Source: Amoeboaphelidium protococcarum
Taxonomy: Eukaryota > Aphelidiomycota > Aphelidea
Direction of reading: 5' to 3'
Length of the DNA: 64,000 bases
Assembly: GCA_023515745.1 (NCBI GenBank)
Contig: JALECJ010000258.1
Span: 2,050,501-2,114,500, forward strand
The notes beneath the pieces were generated by a model. That model had not been told where the DNA came from. It did not search any database and was given only the letters and a program-made list of their open reading frames with translations. Of the stretch, positions 1-13,502 are shown one piece after another. Numbering within the stretch: position 1 is the first letter of the stretch; each line of letters starts with the position of its first letter. A program made the position numbers and the translations under genes.

Positions 1-114
1 TTAGTTCAATTCTACCCCTTGATTTGAAACTGTGATTACTTAATTTGGATTTGCTTTTACATTATTTTTATTTATTAATTATATTGTAAGTGTTGCAACA
101 CGATTTGATTTAGA
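1..114. other. Upstream region of the NPC1-like gene
   Basis: AT-rich sequence before the first ATG of the sterol transporter. It probably holds promoter and 5' UTR. No coding frame is supported here. Confidence 0.4.
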
Positions 115-3100
115 ATGAGATTGCTGGTAGATCTGGGAATCTTCGCGTTATTGTGTGCAACTCTAGTCAGGGGAGCAGCTGCTGATGATTCCATGAGCAT
201 TGTGCATTAGAAGGGCGTTTGTTTAATGTCTGGCCAGTATGGATTGTAGCCTCTGCTGCACAATAAGAATGCTACTATGGTGGATATGAAATCTGATTTT
301 GTACGTGATTTCCGAGAGGTGTGTGGAATATCTGCTGATCATATGCTGGGCATGTATGAGGAGAGTCGTCTGTGCTGTGATGATCAGCAACTGAGCTCCC
401 TTATGAATAAAGTGATGATTGCTCAGCAAGTTATTGGTACCTGTCCGGCGTGCTGGTAGAATTTTCTGAATTTCTTCTGCCACTTCACCTGCTCCCCTGA
501 TCAGTCTACATTCTTACAATTGAAAGAGACTGAGGATTTGGGTAATAACTAGACTGCTGTGAAGGGCGTATACTTTCATGTGAATGATGACGTAGTGGAC
601 TATTTCTATGATAGTTGTGCGGAGGTGAAGATGATTTAAGACAACTCTCTGGCTATGAAGTTTATTGGTAATGGTGCCAAGAATGGTCATGAGTTCTTGT
701 CATTTATGGGCCGTCCCACGTATTTGAACCCTGTTGAGATGATATTCCCCACTGCTGACGATGAAGATGTCCCTGATGTGCATGGTGACATTACTCCTTT
801 TGAGTATGAGACATTCAGTTGCAATGATGACAAGTATGGATGCTCTTGTGTTGATTGCTTTGCGGCCTGTAAGACTGATTTCTAAGAGAAGATCTCCTCT
901 GATAGCACATGCTTCATTGGTAATACCAACATGACCTGCTTATTCTTCTCTTTTCTGTTCATTTACTCTGCCCTGCTGCTTGTTGTGCTCTTGTCCACGT
1001 TTGGTTATAGATTCTATCTCTATAGACGCGGTAAGGGTAAGTATTAACGCGTATTTACTTCTGATGTACAGGAGCAAGGTGATCGTGAATTTGATGATGA
1101 CGATGACTTGGATTAGCTGGCATATGAGTCTACTGCCACCTTATTATCGCCTGATACTTACGGTATGGGGTACGATGTGCTTGAGTCTGATGGCAAGCAC
1201 GGCGGGGGTGGGCGCAAGTAATATGATTATAAGCCTTGGATCTTGGATCGCGTCCTGTCCAACTTATTCTACAAGCTGGGCCTTGTAATTGCTCGTAATG
1301 CATATAGCATAGTTATAATCTCTGTGTTGGTATCAGTGCTCGGTAGCGCTGGATGGTTTAAAGCTGATGTTGAGACGGAGCCTTTAAAGTTGTGGGTGGA
1401 TCCAAATGATATGATACTGCGTTAAAAGTAGTATTTTGATGAAAATTTTGCTCCATTCTATCGAGTGGTCCAGCTGATAGTTACCAGAATTGATGGTGGA
1501 AATGTTATTGATTTTGAGACTTTGAATACTACGTGGACTTTGTAAGAGCAAGTTGAGTCATTGAATGTCACTCATGTCAATTGTGAAGGATCCTCTCAAG
1601 TTATCACTTTGGACAATTTGTGTTTTAAGCCAGTTAATGATCGATGCGCCGTGCAATCTTTCACTGGTTATTATCAGCACGATTATTAGGCGTTCCTCTC
1701 TGATGCTAATAAGATGGATGAAGATGGCAAGTTTTCAACTCTGAAAGGCTGCATATTGGAATCTGGCAAGTAGGAATGTTATTCAGATTCTGGTCAGCCT
1801 CTAAGTCCTATGCTTGTATTGGGTGGATCTTCTAGATTTAGTTCCACTACTGCTGATGGTGGTGATAATGACCAGTAATAGTCTGGATCTCATCATTATA
1901 ATGATTGGTTAAACAGCAAGTCGCTGGTGGTCACCTTTGTGCTCAATAACTCGGTCAAGAATGAATCTTATCTGAAGAAGTCTGAAGCTTGGGAGCATGA
2001 AGCGGTCAAATTAATCAGCTAGTACGTTGACAATCTGCCAAATAAGGATAAGCTAAAGATTGCCTACTCTACAGAGATCTCCATTGAAGATGAGTTGGTG
2101 CGTGAAACTTATGCAGATGTGTATACTATTGTGTTGTCGTACATTCTCATGTTTGTCTACGCATCCCTAGCTCTGGGAACGTTTACTGTCAAGTTTAAGC
2201 AAGGATTTAGGGGATTTAGAAAATTTAAGGTGGAGTCAAAGTTCTTTCTTGGTGTGTGTGGTATCCTGATTGTTATTGCCAGTGTGAGTTTGAGTGTAAG
2301 CATCTTAAGTTTGGCAGGTCAGAAGGCAACTCTAATCATTGCGGAGGTTATTCCGTTCTTGGTTCTAGCTGTGGGTGTGGACAATATCTTTATACTTGTG
2401 AATTCTCTGGAGCGTGTAAAGAGGTAGTATCCTGATCTGGATTTTACTCATCAGATTGCTTTGAATCTCAAGTTGGTCGGTCCATCTATAATGCTCAGTA
2501 GTCTATGTGAGACCGTCGCGTTTGGTAGTGGCTTCTTTGTCACGATGCCCGCGGTGAGTATTTTTAGTCTATATGCCGCCACTGCGGTCTTTGTTAATTT
2601 CTGTCTTTAGTCAACCTGTTTTATTGCTTTAATGGTGATTGAGACGCGTATCTTTGGTGCTGGAAGTGGTGGATTATTGAGCAAGTTGCGTATTGATTAC
2701 GATAAGACTTCAGATGGAGAGAGACGTGATGAGATGTCTGCGCTGGAAACACTATTTAATAACTATTATGCACCTGCCCTGTTGAAGTGGTATGTGAAGC
2801 CTTTTGTTGTGATTCTGTTTGCAAGTTTGTTCATGTTTTTGGGATTATAGAATTTCCAGAATGTTCAGTTGGGGTTGGAGTAGAAGCTGGCACTTCCATC
2901 TGATAGCTATCTATTGGATTACTTTGACGCTCTTGAAAATGAACTTGAAGTCGGGCCTCCATTGTACTTTGTCATCCGAACTCCACCAGGTTCCAAGTTG
3001 GATATTCGTACTACTGAAGGTTAGAAGAATCTATGCGGCAAATTCTTGGATTGTAATGACTTTTCTATCGCGAGAATGTTGGAAATGGAGTACTAGAGAA

Positions 3101-4224
3101 ACATTGTTAAGGGTGGCGGTGGATCCACATTGGCTGCTACCAGTGCTATTTGGATTGATGATTTTGTCATGTTTATGAACAAGCCTGGTACACCGTGCTG
3201 TTACGTGACTGAAAGTGTGGATTAGTGCTTCGTCAATGGTGACCCTGACGATGAAGATGATCCGTTTAACCATGTAACTAGTTGTGCTTGTTGGAAGTGG
3301 CGCTCTATGAATCCATCTGCTGGCTCACCTGGTCATTATCCTCTGTTCTAGAATTATATCGTAAACTAGACAGAGAGAGACGTTCCAGCTCTGCCAACTA
3401 ATTCCACTCTGATTATGTAGAGTCTTGAGAAATGGCTTGATGTGGTGCCAGGTACTTAGTGTCCGACTGCTGGTAAGGCGGCATACAAGGATTCTATTGC
3501 GTTCGGAATTGATGAGAATGGAGAGAAATATGTGAAAGCGTACTACCTTCGATCTTATCATCCAGTGCTTAGGACTCAGGATGACTTTATTAACGCGTAC
3601 AAGGACGCAAATCGTATTGCCAAGTCTATTGAGTAATCACTTAATTTGGATTAGGATGAGCATGATGAAGAAGGTGTAGGCTACGTATATCCTTACTCTG
3701 TGTTCTATGTCTTCTTCTCCCAGTACCTGACTATCTGGAGTTTGGCATTTACTTTGATTGGTCTGGCGTTGGCAGTGATCTTTGTCATGTTCATGCTTTT
3801 TGTTGGAAGCCCGCTGGTGGCTCTACTTGTTGTGATTACGGTGATGTCTCTTGTGGTGAACCTTATTGGTGTTATGGCTATCTGGAGTATCTCACTCAAT
3901 GCCGTTAGCACTGTCAATCTGGTCATTGCGGTTGGTATTGGTGTAGAGTTTTGCGTGCATGTTGCCCGAGGTGCTACGGTGATGTCCACGCAAAAGTCTT
4001 TGACTGAATTTGGTTCCAGTGTGTTTAGTGGAATCACAATGACCAAGTTGTTGGGTATTTTTGTTCTTGCTTATGCCAAGTCCAAGATATTTGAAGTGTT
4101 CTACTTCAGAATGTATCTCACTATAGTATTGCTCGGTGCTGCTCATGGACTGATACTTCTTCCTGTTTTACTTGAATACGCCAAAGAGCTCAAGTAGAAA
4201 GCTAAAGCATTGTTGAATAAGTGA
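115..4224 (+). CDS. NPC1: NPC1/Ncr1-type sterol transporter
   Basis: A 1369-residue single-exon protein read with UAR=Gln, ending at TGA. Residues 1-23 look like a signal peptide (hydrophobic run ending RGAAA). A Cys-rich N-terminal luminal domain follows (CPACW, FFCHFTC). The LWVDP motif typical of NPC1 lies near residue 420. A sterol-sensing domain with about five hydrophobic helices spans roughly 690-865 and includes VGVDNIFIL. A second Patched-like helix bundle lies near 1190-1360. In the family this protein moves cholesterol out of the lysosome or vacuole across the limiting membrane. Length is close to human NPC1 (1278) and yeast Ncr1 (1170). The tail KELKQKAKALLNK lacks the LLNF endosomal signal of animal NPC1. 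The gene converges on the helicase gene downstream. There are dozens of in-frame TAA/TAG codons. Confidence 0.93.
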
Positions 4225-4436
4225 TTATAATAATTGTGACGTTATGGAAAATGATCAGCATAAAATAAAAGAAAATTCAAATTAAAAAAACTGTTATAAA
4301 ACGTTACGTTTGATTTTTATATTCGATTCAATATAAACTGTGCAAATCATAAATCTTCTTGTACGACACAAAGGACAAGTTCCAGCAGCTTTGAATAAGA
4401 GCGCGTCACGTATACTTACTTCCCCTGCAGATATGC

Positions 4437-6296
<1,860 letters not shown>

Positions 6297-7061
6297 ACAA
6301 GTTATACAGATTATACAAACGTGATAACTTTTTCAAAAGAAGACGAATAGAAATTATTATATAACTTGACCAGGCACTAGATAGTAGTACTTGAGATCGA
6401 TCGATTGATTTAATGAATATATAATTCCGGCAAAGAAAGACACAAAGAGAAGACGAAAGGCGTCGGGACATTTTCCGTGTTTTCCGCTCGAGTCAACACG
6501 GAAATCCAATTTCGGATCGGCTCTCTGATCGGCTGAGCTGTTTATTGTTAGAGATCAGTGATCACTTTGTTTGTTTGTTGATGATATATTTCTGGGATTT
6601 CCATATTGCTTTGAATTACGGATACTCAATATTTCTAAGAAATCATATCTTTTAGTAAGATGGCCATTTAATATAAGGTTGTTTTAATTACTTTTGAAAT
6701 ATGAAAATCATACCAAATCGAGAGAGAGAGAAAGAGGCCTTAAAACAAGTCTATTATACTTACAGTATATAGATTAGATATAAGGCTGATTATTCTATTT
6801 CACTTTTAAATTTAATTCTCCATTAACATTATTCACAATGGAGTAGCAACAATATGTTTAGTCATCAAGATTATACACCCAATTAGATACTAAGAGGCAA
6901 TTATCATTAAGGATCATTTAACAGACGCGTCACTCGACCTTAACCGACGCGATTCAGAATCAAAGGCGATTTTTCTTGAGAATAATCACCCAGAGCAAGT
7001 CAACGCGTTCTTTGAGGCATCTCTATAAAACTACCCACAGGTAATATATTATAGATTCAGA
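6297..7061. promoter_or_regulatory. Divergent intergenic region between helicase and eL24 genes
   Basis: This 765-bp region should contain promoters for both flanking genes. It holds a GA repeat near 6721-6737 and an ACGCGT site near 6925. A 75-codon frame (6838-7064) overlaps the eL24 start; I regard it as chance or a uORF because it has no recognisable family and crosses into the ribosomal start. Confidence 0.45.
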
Positions 7062-7568
7062 ATGAAGTTAGAAATTTGCTCATTCTCTGGATACAAGATT
7101 TACCCAAACAAGGGGAAGCTCTTTGTGCGTTCAGACTCTCGTATTTTCAGATTCCTTGATGCCAAGGTGGAGAGCCTGTTCCTTCAGCGCAAGAATCCTC
7201 GTAAGATCCACTGGACTGTCGTATTCCGTAAACAACACAAGAAGGGAATCAGCAATGAGGATGCTGCAAAGAAGCGTGCTAGAAAAGCATTGGGAGCAAC
7301 TACCCGCGTCAACTTGAAGGGAGTGCGTGGTGTTGCCGGTGTCAATGTGGAGGACTTGCGTGCAAAGAGAAATCAAAAGACTGAGGAGCGTACTAAAATC
7401 CGTCTTGAGGCTGTGAAAAAGGCCAAGGAGGAGAAGAAGGCTGAGGCTAAGAAGAGAGCCGAGTTGAAGAAGGCTGTCTCTGCTGGCTCTCAGAAGGGTG
7501 CTGCTGGTGTTCCAAAGAACGCTGGTAAGGCTAAGCCATCAAAGACCTCTGCCTCTTCCAAGAGATGA
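7062..7568 (+). CDS. RPL24: 60S ribosomal protein eL24
   Basis: A 168-residue protein starting MKLEICSFSGYKIYPNKGK, the eL24 signature. It has the conserved FLDAKVESLFLQRKNPRKIHW block and the FRKQHKKG motif. A Lys/Ala-rich basic tail follows, as in eukaryotic eL24. It sits on the large ribosomal subunit near the subunit interface. Unlike most genes here it contains no in-frame TAA or TAG, as seen in other highly expressed genes with biased codons. Single exon, ending at TGA; an AATAAA hexamer follows within 30 bp. Confidence 0.96.
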   Translation: MKLEICSFSGYKIYPNKGKLFVRSDSRIFRFLDAKVESLFLQRKNPRKIHWTVVFRKQHKKGISNEDAAKKRARKALGATTRVNLKGVRGVAGVNVEDLRAKRNQKTEERTKIRLEAVKKAKEEKKAEAKKRAELKKAVSAGSQKGAAGVPKNAGKAKPSKTSASSKR

Positions 7569-8090
7569 TTATCCTGTCATAGTTTAAATAAATACTGGCA
7601 TCATAATCTTTTTTTTGATTTTTAGTTTTGACCATTTTCTCTATTGTTAAATCTTTATTTGATTCGCGTCGTCAGAGTTGCGAAACTTCTCTCTTAGAAT
7701 CTCAAAAGCATCCTATGGTATCTGGTGCGATAAATACTAACCCGAGATAGTAATGAACTACAGTGATGTCTAGGTACACACACCGGTGAGCTTCTGTTGA
7801 AGGAGTATCTTAAAGAGAGAGAATGTAAGAGGCGCCACGCTAATTCAACTAAAATTTCCCGTTTCAGAGCCTGTCGCGTCTCGCGTTTCTCGTTTTGAAA
7901 CTTTTAATTTCTCAATTTCGCGCTTCAATCCATAAAGCCCTTTTACTCCTACTGGTTATAGTGAGCTGTCTTGTCAGAGTGTTATTCGATATCTTTATTA
8001 AGCATCTGTGAATACATCTTATTATCAGTCTTGCCTTGTGTGTGTGAGATATATACTTTTAATAAGTGGACAAGTAAAGTAGTATTCGAG
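7569..8090. promoter_or_regulatory. Intergenic region upstream of SMC6
   Basis: It holds the eL24 3' UTR and the SMC6 promoter. The 16-mer AATTTCCCGTTTCAGA at 7853-7868 also occurs upstream of the HMG-box gene (11933-11948). GTCGCGTCTCGCG lies just downstream of it. No gene is seen. Confidence 0.45.
7853..7868 (+). promoter_or_regulatory. Shared promoter motif, copy 1 (E2F-like)
   Basis: AATTTCCCGTTTCAGA lies 238 bp before the SMC6 ATG. An identical 16-mer lies upstream of the HMG-box gene. TTTCCCG resembles an E2F/MBF core, but binding is inferred only. Confidence 0.35.
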
Positions 8091-11000
8091 ATGGATGATT
8101 TGTTTTCAGATGATACTCCTGCAATGAAGAGAGGTATGGTCATGTCGGACGAGGTGGCTGCCGCTCGAGATATGCCTGCTATGAAGAAGACTAGAGTGTC
8201 TAGTAAAGATGACAATTACGATTATGCTTTGAATGCATTGGAAGATGATGTTGCGAGTTAGAATGGCGGTGGTAATGATGAGGATGATGCAAGTGATGGT
8301 GAGTATGACATATCCGCTGAAGAGCTGAGTTAGTAGTAGCAATAGACTCAGGCTTACACTTAGCAAAGAGAGGAGCGTCGTAGAAGAATGAAAGATGTTG
8401 ATGGAGCTGCAGAGGTGGGAATATTTGAGAATTTGCAGATTGTGAATTTCATGTGTCACAAGTTTCTGGAGATTAATTTCGGTCCCAGAATTAATTTCAT
8501 AGTCGGCCTCAATGGTAGTGGTAAGAGTGCTGTGCTAACTTCCATCATGGTTTGTCTGGGTGGCAAAGCTAATGTCACTAATCGTGCATCTAATTTGAAA
8601 GATCTGATTAGGACTGGTGAGCAGTAGGCTGAGATTAGACTACGTATCAAGAATGAAGGTGTAGATGCGTATAAGCCCGAGTTGTTTGGTGAGCGCATAA
8701 CCATTGTGCGTACTCTTGTCCGCGGTCATGGTACGTCGGCGTACAAATTGTTGAGTCAGACTGGCAAAGTTGTATCTACGCTGAAATCTGAGCTGAATAA
8801 TATGCTTGACCATATGACAATCTAGCCTGATAATCCTCTTCTAATCCTCCATCAGGACGCTGCACGTCATTTCTTGTAGAGCTCGACCGAGGCTGATCGT
8901 TACAATCTGTTTATGCAGGGAACTCAGTTGCTGCAACTGCATGAAGATTATTAGAAAGTCCGCCAGTCATTTAAAGGTCTCGAGGATTATGTTGTTGTGC
9001 AGAAGGCTCTTCTACCTGATTTGAGAACTGATGCCAGTCAGGCCCACAAGCGCTTGAAGTAGTTGGAGGCTGCCATGACTTTGGATGAAAGAATTCAGCG
9101 TGCCAAGAAGGAAGCTTTCTGGTGTACCGTTTATGAAATTGAGGACAAGGTGAGGCAACTGCAAGAGAAGGTGGATTTGCGAGAGGCCAAGATTCCCGAT
9201 GCTTAGTTGGAAGTGATGACGCATGAAAAGCAGATTAACGAGTTGACTGAGCGTGTGAGAGAACTGAACAATGCAGCAGAAGTGTATAAACAGGCTAGTG
9301 ATCCTCTGTTGGAGAAGAAGAATGATCTTAAGCAGTACAAAGCATAGGTGACTAATGAGAGTAAGAATCTGGTGAATCAAGAGCTAGAGATGAACTCTGA
9401 GCTGTAGAGATTGAAGACGCACAAGGCTTAGTTTGATAAGTAGATTGCAGAGGAGCGTCTGCGTACTTCACCTGAACAGATTGCGGAATAACGTGCTAAG
9501 AAGGAGGCTGACATTTAGTCTGTATAGCAGCAGTTGCAAGAGAAAGATGTTGAAATTGATTAGTTGTAGACCGAGTTGACTGACCTGAATTCCGGAAATT
9601 ACCAAGAGCAGCTGGACGATAAAATTCGTAATGCCACGAATTAGCTCAAAATAATTGAAAATGACAAGCATTAGCTCCAATACCAAATTCGTAATATGGA
9701 ACTTAACCTTGGCAATCCTCTTGCCGTCTATGGACCGGAGCTATTGCCTATGCTTCAGGAAATCTAGAAGCTGTCTCAATAAGGCAGATTCCGCTCTATG
9801 CCTGTTGGTCCGATTGGAGCTCATATCCAATTGACTGATAATACTTTTGTGGCCCCTATAAATGCTCATGTTGGTGTAAACGCTCCATTTGCGTTTATTG
9901 TAGGATCTTCGGAGGATTCCAAGTTGCTGAAGAAGGTCTTCACCTAGTACAAGTACGGTATCAAGGACATGTTTGGTAACATCAGATTTCCTCATGACGT
10001 TTATGTGGCCTAATATGATCCCTAATTTGACTGTTCTATTGGTATGCCTGCTAGAGATGGAAGATATTCCACCATCTTGGATGTTATGTAGATTGATAAT
10101 CCGCTGGTTTTGTAGTTGTTGGTTAATATCTTTGGAATTGAGCAGGTTATTTTGGTCAAAGAGCGAAAAGTGGGAGAAGCCTTGATGTCTCGCTAGTGGC
10201 CGAAGAACGTCAGTAATTGTTATGATGCTGCAGCGAATAAGATTGGACATCGTGGTGGTGGTTCTGTGAATATGAACATGGGAGGAAAGTCTTAGTCGCT
10301 CGACAGCGGCTTTGGCATGTTGTGTACTGGTAGGTAGAACGCTGCTATGTTGGAGAGATATCAATAGCGTCTTGCCTATGTTGATGAGACGATCAATGTG
10401 TATCACAAAAACTTGTCTGAATTCAGGCAGTAGATTAATGAAATTGATGCTCGTCGTCGCTAATTGGAATAGAATATTAACAATGCTCGTGCTCAAAGGT
10501 AGAGATTGGTTGATACACTCGCTCAGATGAATGAAGATTTGGAAGAGTTCAACTTGGCTGCTTTGAATGACGCTGTTTTGAATCTCGAGAAAGACTTGAA
10601 GGGTATTGAGGAGCAGATTGACACTTTAAAGTCTTAGTTCCCTCATTTGTTGATTGCTAGAGAGGATAATAGGAAGAAAGGCGAGTAAGTGGACTAGTAG
10701 ATTAGTCAGTTGGATGTGGAGCTGTAAGAGTTGCACACCAAGTTCTAGAGTGAGAAGGAAATTCTGGAGGAAGAAGCTCGCGCTCTAGGTCGTTTGAAGT
10801 TCAACTAGGCTCACTACACAGCGCAACTGTAGAAGTACAACGCTGAATTGCAGGAAGCTAGAGAGGAATTACAAAAGGGATAGGACAATTACGATACGGC
10901 CGTCACCATGGCTCGTGAGTTTTGCGATTTGATTGAGCGTGTTGACTTGGAGCATTCTACATCAGAGAGATATCGTCGGCATATTGAATCATTGCAAAAG

Positions 11001-11696
11001 TAGTTGGAGAAGAAGGAGGCTGATTAGGGATCATTGGATGAAGCTGTGGAAAATTTCCGTATCAAATAGTCTGCTCTTGAGAATGTGGAGTAGGAAATTG
11101 AGTTGAATAACTAGTTGATTGAGAAGTTGCGTCATGCTTACATCACTCGAATGGCATCTCTGAAGAAGTTTAAAGAGAATATTGCCGTCAGAGCTGGATA
11201 GGCGTTTTGCTGGTTGCTGAGACATCGTCAATATGTCGGATACCTCAAGTTTGATCATGAGAAGAAGCGCTTAATTGTTCATGTTGAGACAGGTGGCAAA
11301 GGCGATCAGTAGGAAACCACGGCCACTCAAGTTGAGGAAAACCGTAAGGCTGCGCGTCGTAAGAAGGATCCAAAGTCGCTGAGCGGAGGTGAGAAGAGTT
11401 TCGCCACCGTCTGTCTTCTGCTTGCTCTATGGGAAGCTATGGGGTGCACCATCCGCGCTTTGGATGAATTTGACGTTTTCATGGATACTGTGAATAGAAA
11501 GTTGTCTATGGATTTACTGATTGGCACTGCCAGGGATTCTCTGCGCACTCAGTACATTCTCATTACTCCTCAATCCATGGGCAGTAATGTAGTAACAGGT
11601 CCTGATATCAAGGTTATACGCATGGAGGACCCTGAGAGACGTTGGCAAGGTGGGCAACAGGTTCTGGATCGTTACATGCCGCAAAATGGATAATGA
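8091..11696 (+). CDS. SMC6: SMC6, structural maintenance of chromosomes protein 6
   Basis: A 1201-residue single-exon ATPase of the SMC5/6 complex, which acts in recombinational repair and replication-fork processing. An acidic, Gln-rich N-terminal tail (1-110) precedes the head motif NFMCH. Walker A GLNGSGKSA lies at about 139-147, followed by the SMC6-typical ATNR-like TNRASNLKDLI. Long coiled coils flank a hinge near 590-710 (TILDVMQIDNPLV, then VILVKERKVG). The ABC signature LSGGEKSFATV is near 1097 and Walker B ends RALDEFDVFMD near 1122, as in SMC6 rather than SMC5. The coiled-coil Gln residues are largely UAR codons. The last sense codon before TGA is TAA, possibly a relic stop. Confidence 0.95.
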
Positions 11697-12066
11697 ATGT
11701 TCTTTTGAATGCTTTTGCACGTAAAAATTGCTGTGTTGTTTGATATGCTGTACTGTGATCAATGAAATGAGTTTATTTATGAACATTGTACTTACTGTTG
11801 TATCTTATCTCTTGTATCACGCGCCTTGTCACAGTACTCTTTCCTCATTTGATTGTTGTTTCAGATTGATCAAGTAATGACGACTGTACTTGAGAGGCAA
11901 CGAGGACGCCCCAAAGTCGAAAACGCGTCGCCAATTTCCCGTTTCAGATCTGCCACTCGCCACAATTAGAGCCAGAAAGGGTGACCATGAATATAGATGG
12001 ATTGCCAGAGTACAATGAGGCGCCGCCCACCACTACTTCTCCCCTCTTTGTTACAGCAATAACACA
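11697..12066. promoter_or_regulatory. Region between SMC6 and HMG-box gene
   Basis: It contains an ACGCGT site near 11922 and the second copy of the shared 16-mer (11933-11948). An ATG at 11987 opens an out-of-frame reading frame. Only a very short, unproven intron (GT at 12049 to TAG at 12071) would join it to the HMG frame. Confidence 0.4.
11933..11948 (+). promoter_or_regulatory. Shared promoter motif, copy 2 (E2F-like)
   Basis: AATTTCCCGTTTCAGA, identical to 7853-7868. It lies 134 bp before the HMG-box ATG and directly after an AACGCGTCG block, so both genes have TTTCCCG next to a CGCGTC element. Confidence 0.35.
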
Positions 12067-13101
12067 ATGTAGACGCAAAAATTATTATCAAGTATGGACA
12101 ATGCTGCCGCTGTCTCTACTAACTCCTCTAAGTTAAGTTCTGGTAATTCTCAAAGGACATCGCAATCTTCTGCTGTTACATCTGCAGCTGCTTAATGCCT
12201 TAATGGCCCTGATCAAGATCCCTCACTTACTGGTAGAGTTGATGATCCATTGTCTCAACATGCACCATATCGTCATCATCATCATCATCAACTTCATGCC
12301 GCTCAGTACCCCTATCCTCAGCTGTACAATTGCTCCACACCCGTGCACTCTCCTGCTAGAATGCATACTCCTTACTATTCCTCTGCACCAATGCCTTATC
12401 CGTTACATCCAGCTGGCATGCCTGCGTATCCTACAGTTCATCCTCACTACCCACACAATCAGGCTAATGTCTCATAATTATAAAGATAAAACTCCTATCC
12501 TGGTATGACTTGCACTATGATCAAACAAGCTAAGCGTCAATCAGAGTTGCAAGAACGTCTGGAGACTGAAGACTGTGTGTTCCAACTACTGCGCCTTTCT
12601 CAACAAAATCATCTATCAAATGCTCCTCCTACACCGCAACAACGTTCAAAGCTATAATCATAAACTGGTAAAGATTCAGTGATGATAAAGTCGTAATTAA
12701 AGCGATCTTCATTAGAAAGTGATAATGATGATGATAATCAACACCAGTAAGAGTAGGAGGTTGAAAACAAAATACCACGTCCGCCAAATGCTTTCATGCT
12801 CTACCGTAAAGATCATCATCACCTAATCAAGAAAGAGATGCAGGAGAACTGTCAAGATCACAGTGGTAAGCAGTTCACAGTACCAGAAATAAGTAAAGTT
12901 TTAGGTGCGAGATGGAAAGCTGAGAGTGAAGAGGTGAAGATAAAGTACCATGAGATGGCCAGACTGGCTGATGAAGAGCACCGGAAACTCTATCCAGGCT
13001 ACAAGTATAGTCCAAAGAAGCGTCGTAAACTGGCTGGCTCTTAACATAACCAGGTTGCTGATAATAATTTAATGATTTAAAACAATAAGTTAAATGCATG
13101 A
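12067..13101 (+). CDS. HMG-box DNA-binding protein, fungal mating-type/SOX-like (copy 1)
   Basis: A 344-residue protein. The N-terminal 235 residues are low-complexity, rich in Ser/Gln, a His run, and Pro/Tyr/His. The HMG box spans about 238-320: it opens RPPNAFMLYRKDHH, continues with ISKVLGARWKAES and ends HRKLYPGYKYSPKKRRK. RPPNAF(M/I)LYR is the hallmark of the MATA-HMG/SOX class, which bends DNA at specific sites; in fungi members include mating-type and stress regulators. An in-frame TGA at 12016 bounds the frame. ATG 12067 is the longest start and ATG 12094 is an alternative. A 5' exon with ATG 11987 cannot be excluded. Confidence 0.85.
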
Positions 13102-13502
13102 TGCCTCATCTGTTGTTGGTACTGTAGTAATAAAAAGACATTTTATGAACGCGATTATTTTTACAAATAAGCTTAGGGATACTCTCATCATGATATTACT
13201 ATACATATAAGGTTACATAACATGATGAAACATACCGTATCTCAACTCCAGCTCTGCAATTCACCTTTTCATAGTGCTAATGTCTTACACGCAAAAACCA
13301 TCATCAATCGTCTCCCGAATCAGAACGCGATCGCCCGAGGAGAATTGATCGAGCGAGAAACAACCTTAGCGTGTTCTTTGTTCTCTGACTGTAATAGAAA
13401 AGTCGCCATAATATATTCCCTACCACCACGCTAAATTTGATTTTTATTGGTATCATTTATATAATAATAATAAAGATTTTATAGAGGAAGTGAAATAGCA
13501 AT
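13102..13502. other. Intergenic region upstream of eIF2-gamma
   Basis: AT-rich 401-bp gap with no convincing gene. The frame at 13222-13434 has no recognisable features. Confidence 0.4.

Noticed and set aside
6838..7064. 75-codon ORF upstream of eL24
   Set aside because: Overlaps the eL24 start, no family, low complexity; likely uORF or chance.
11987..12511. Overlapping second frame in the HMG-box gene (MNIDGLPEYNEAPP start)
   Set aside because: After the first 24 residues its composition is that of a shadow frame (runs of Ile and Leu from the His/Tyr-rich main frame). It is kept only as a possible 5' exon.
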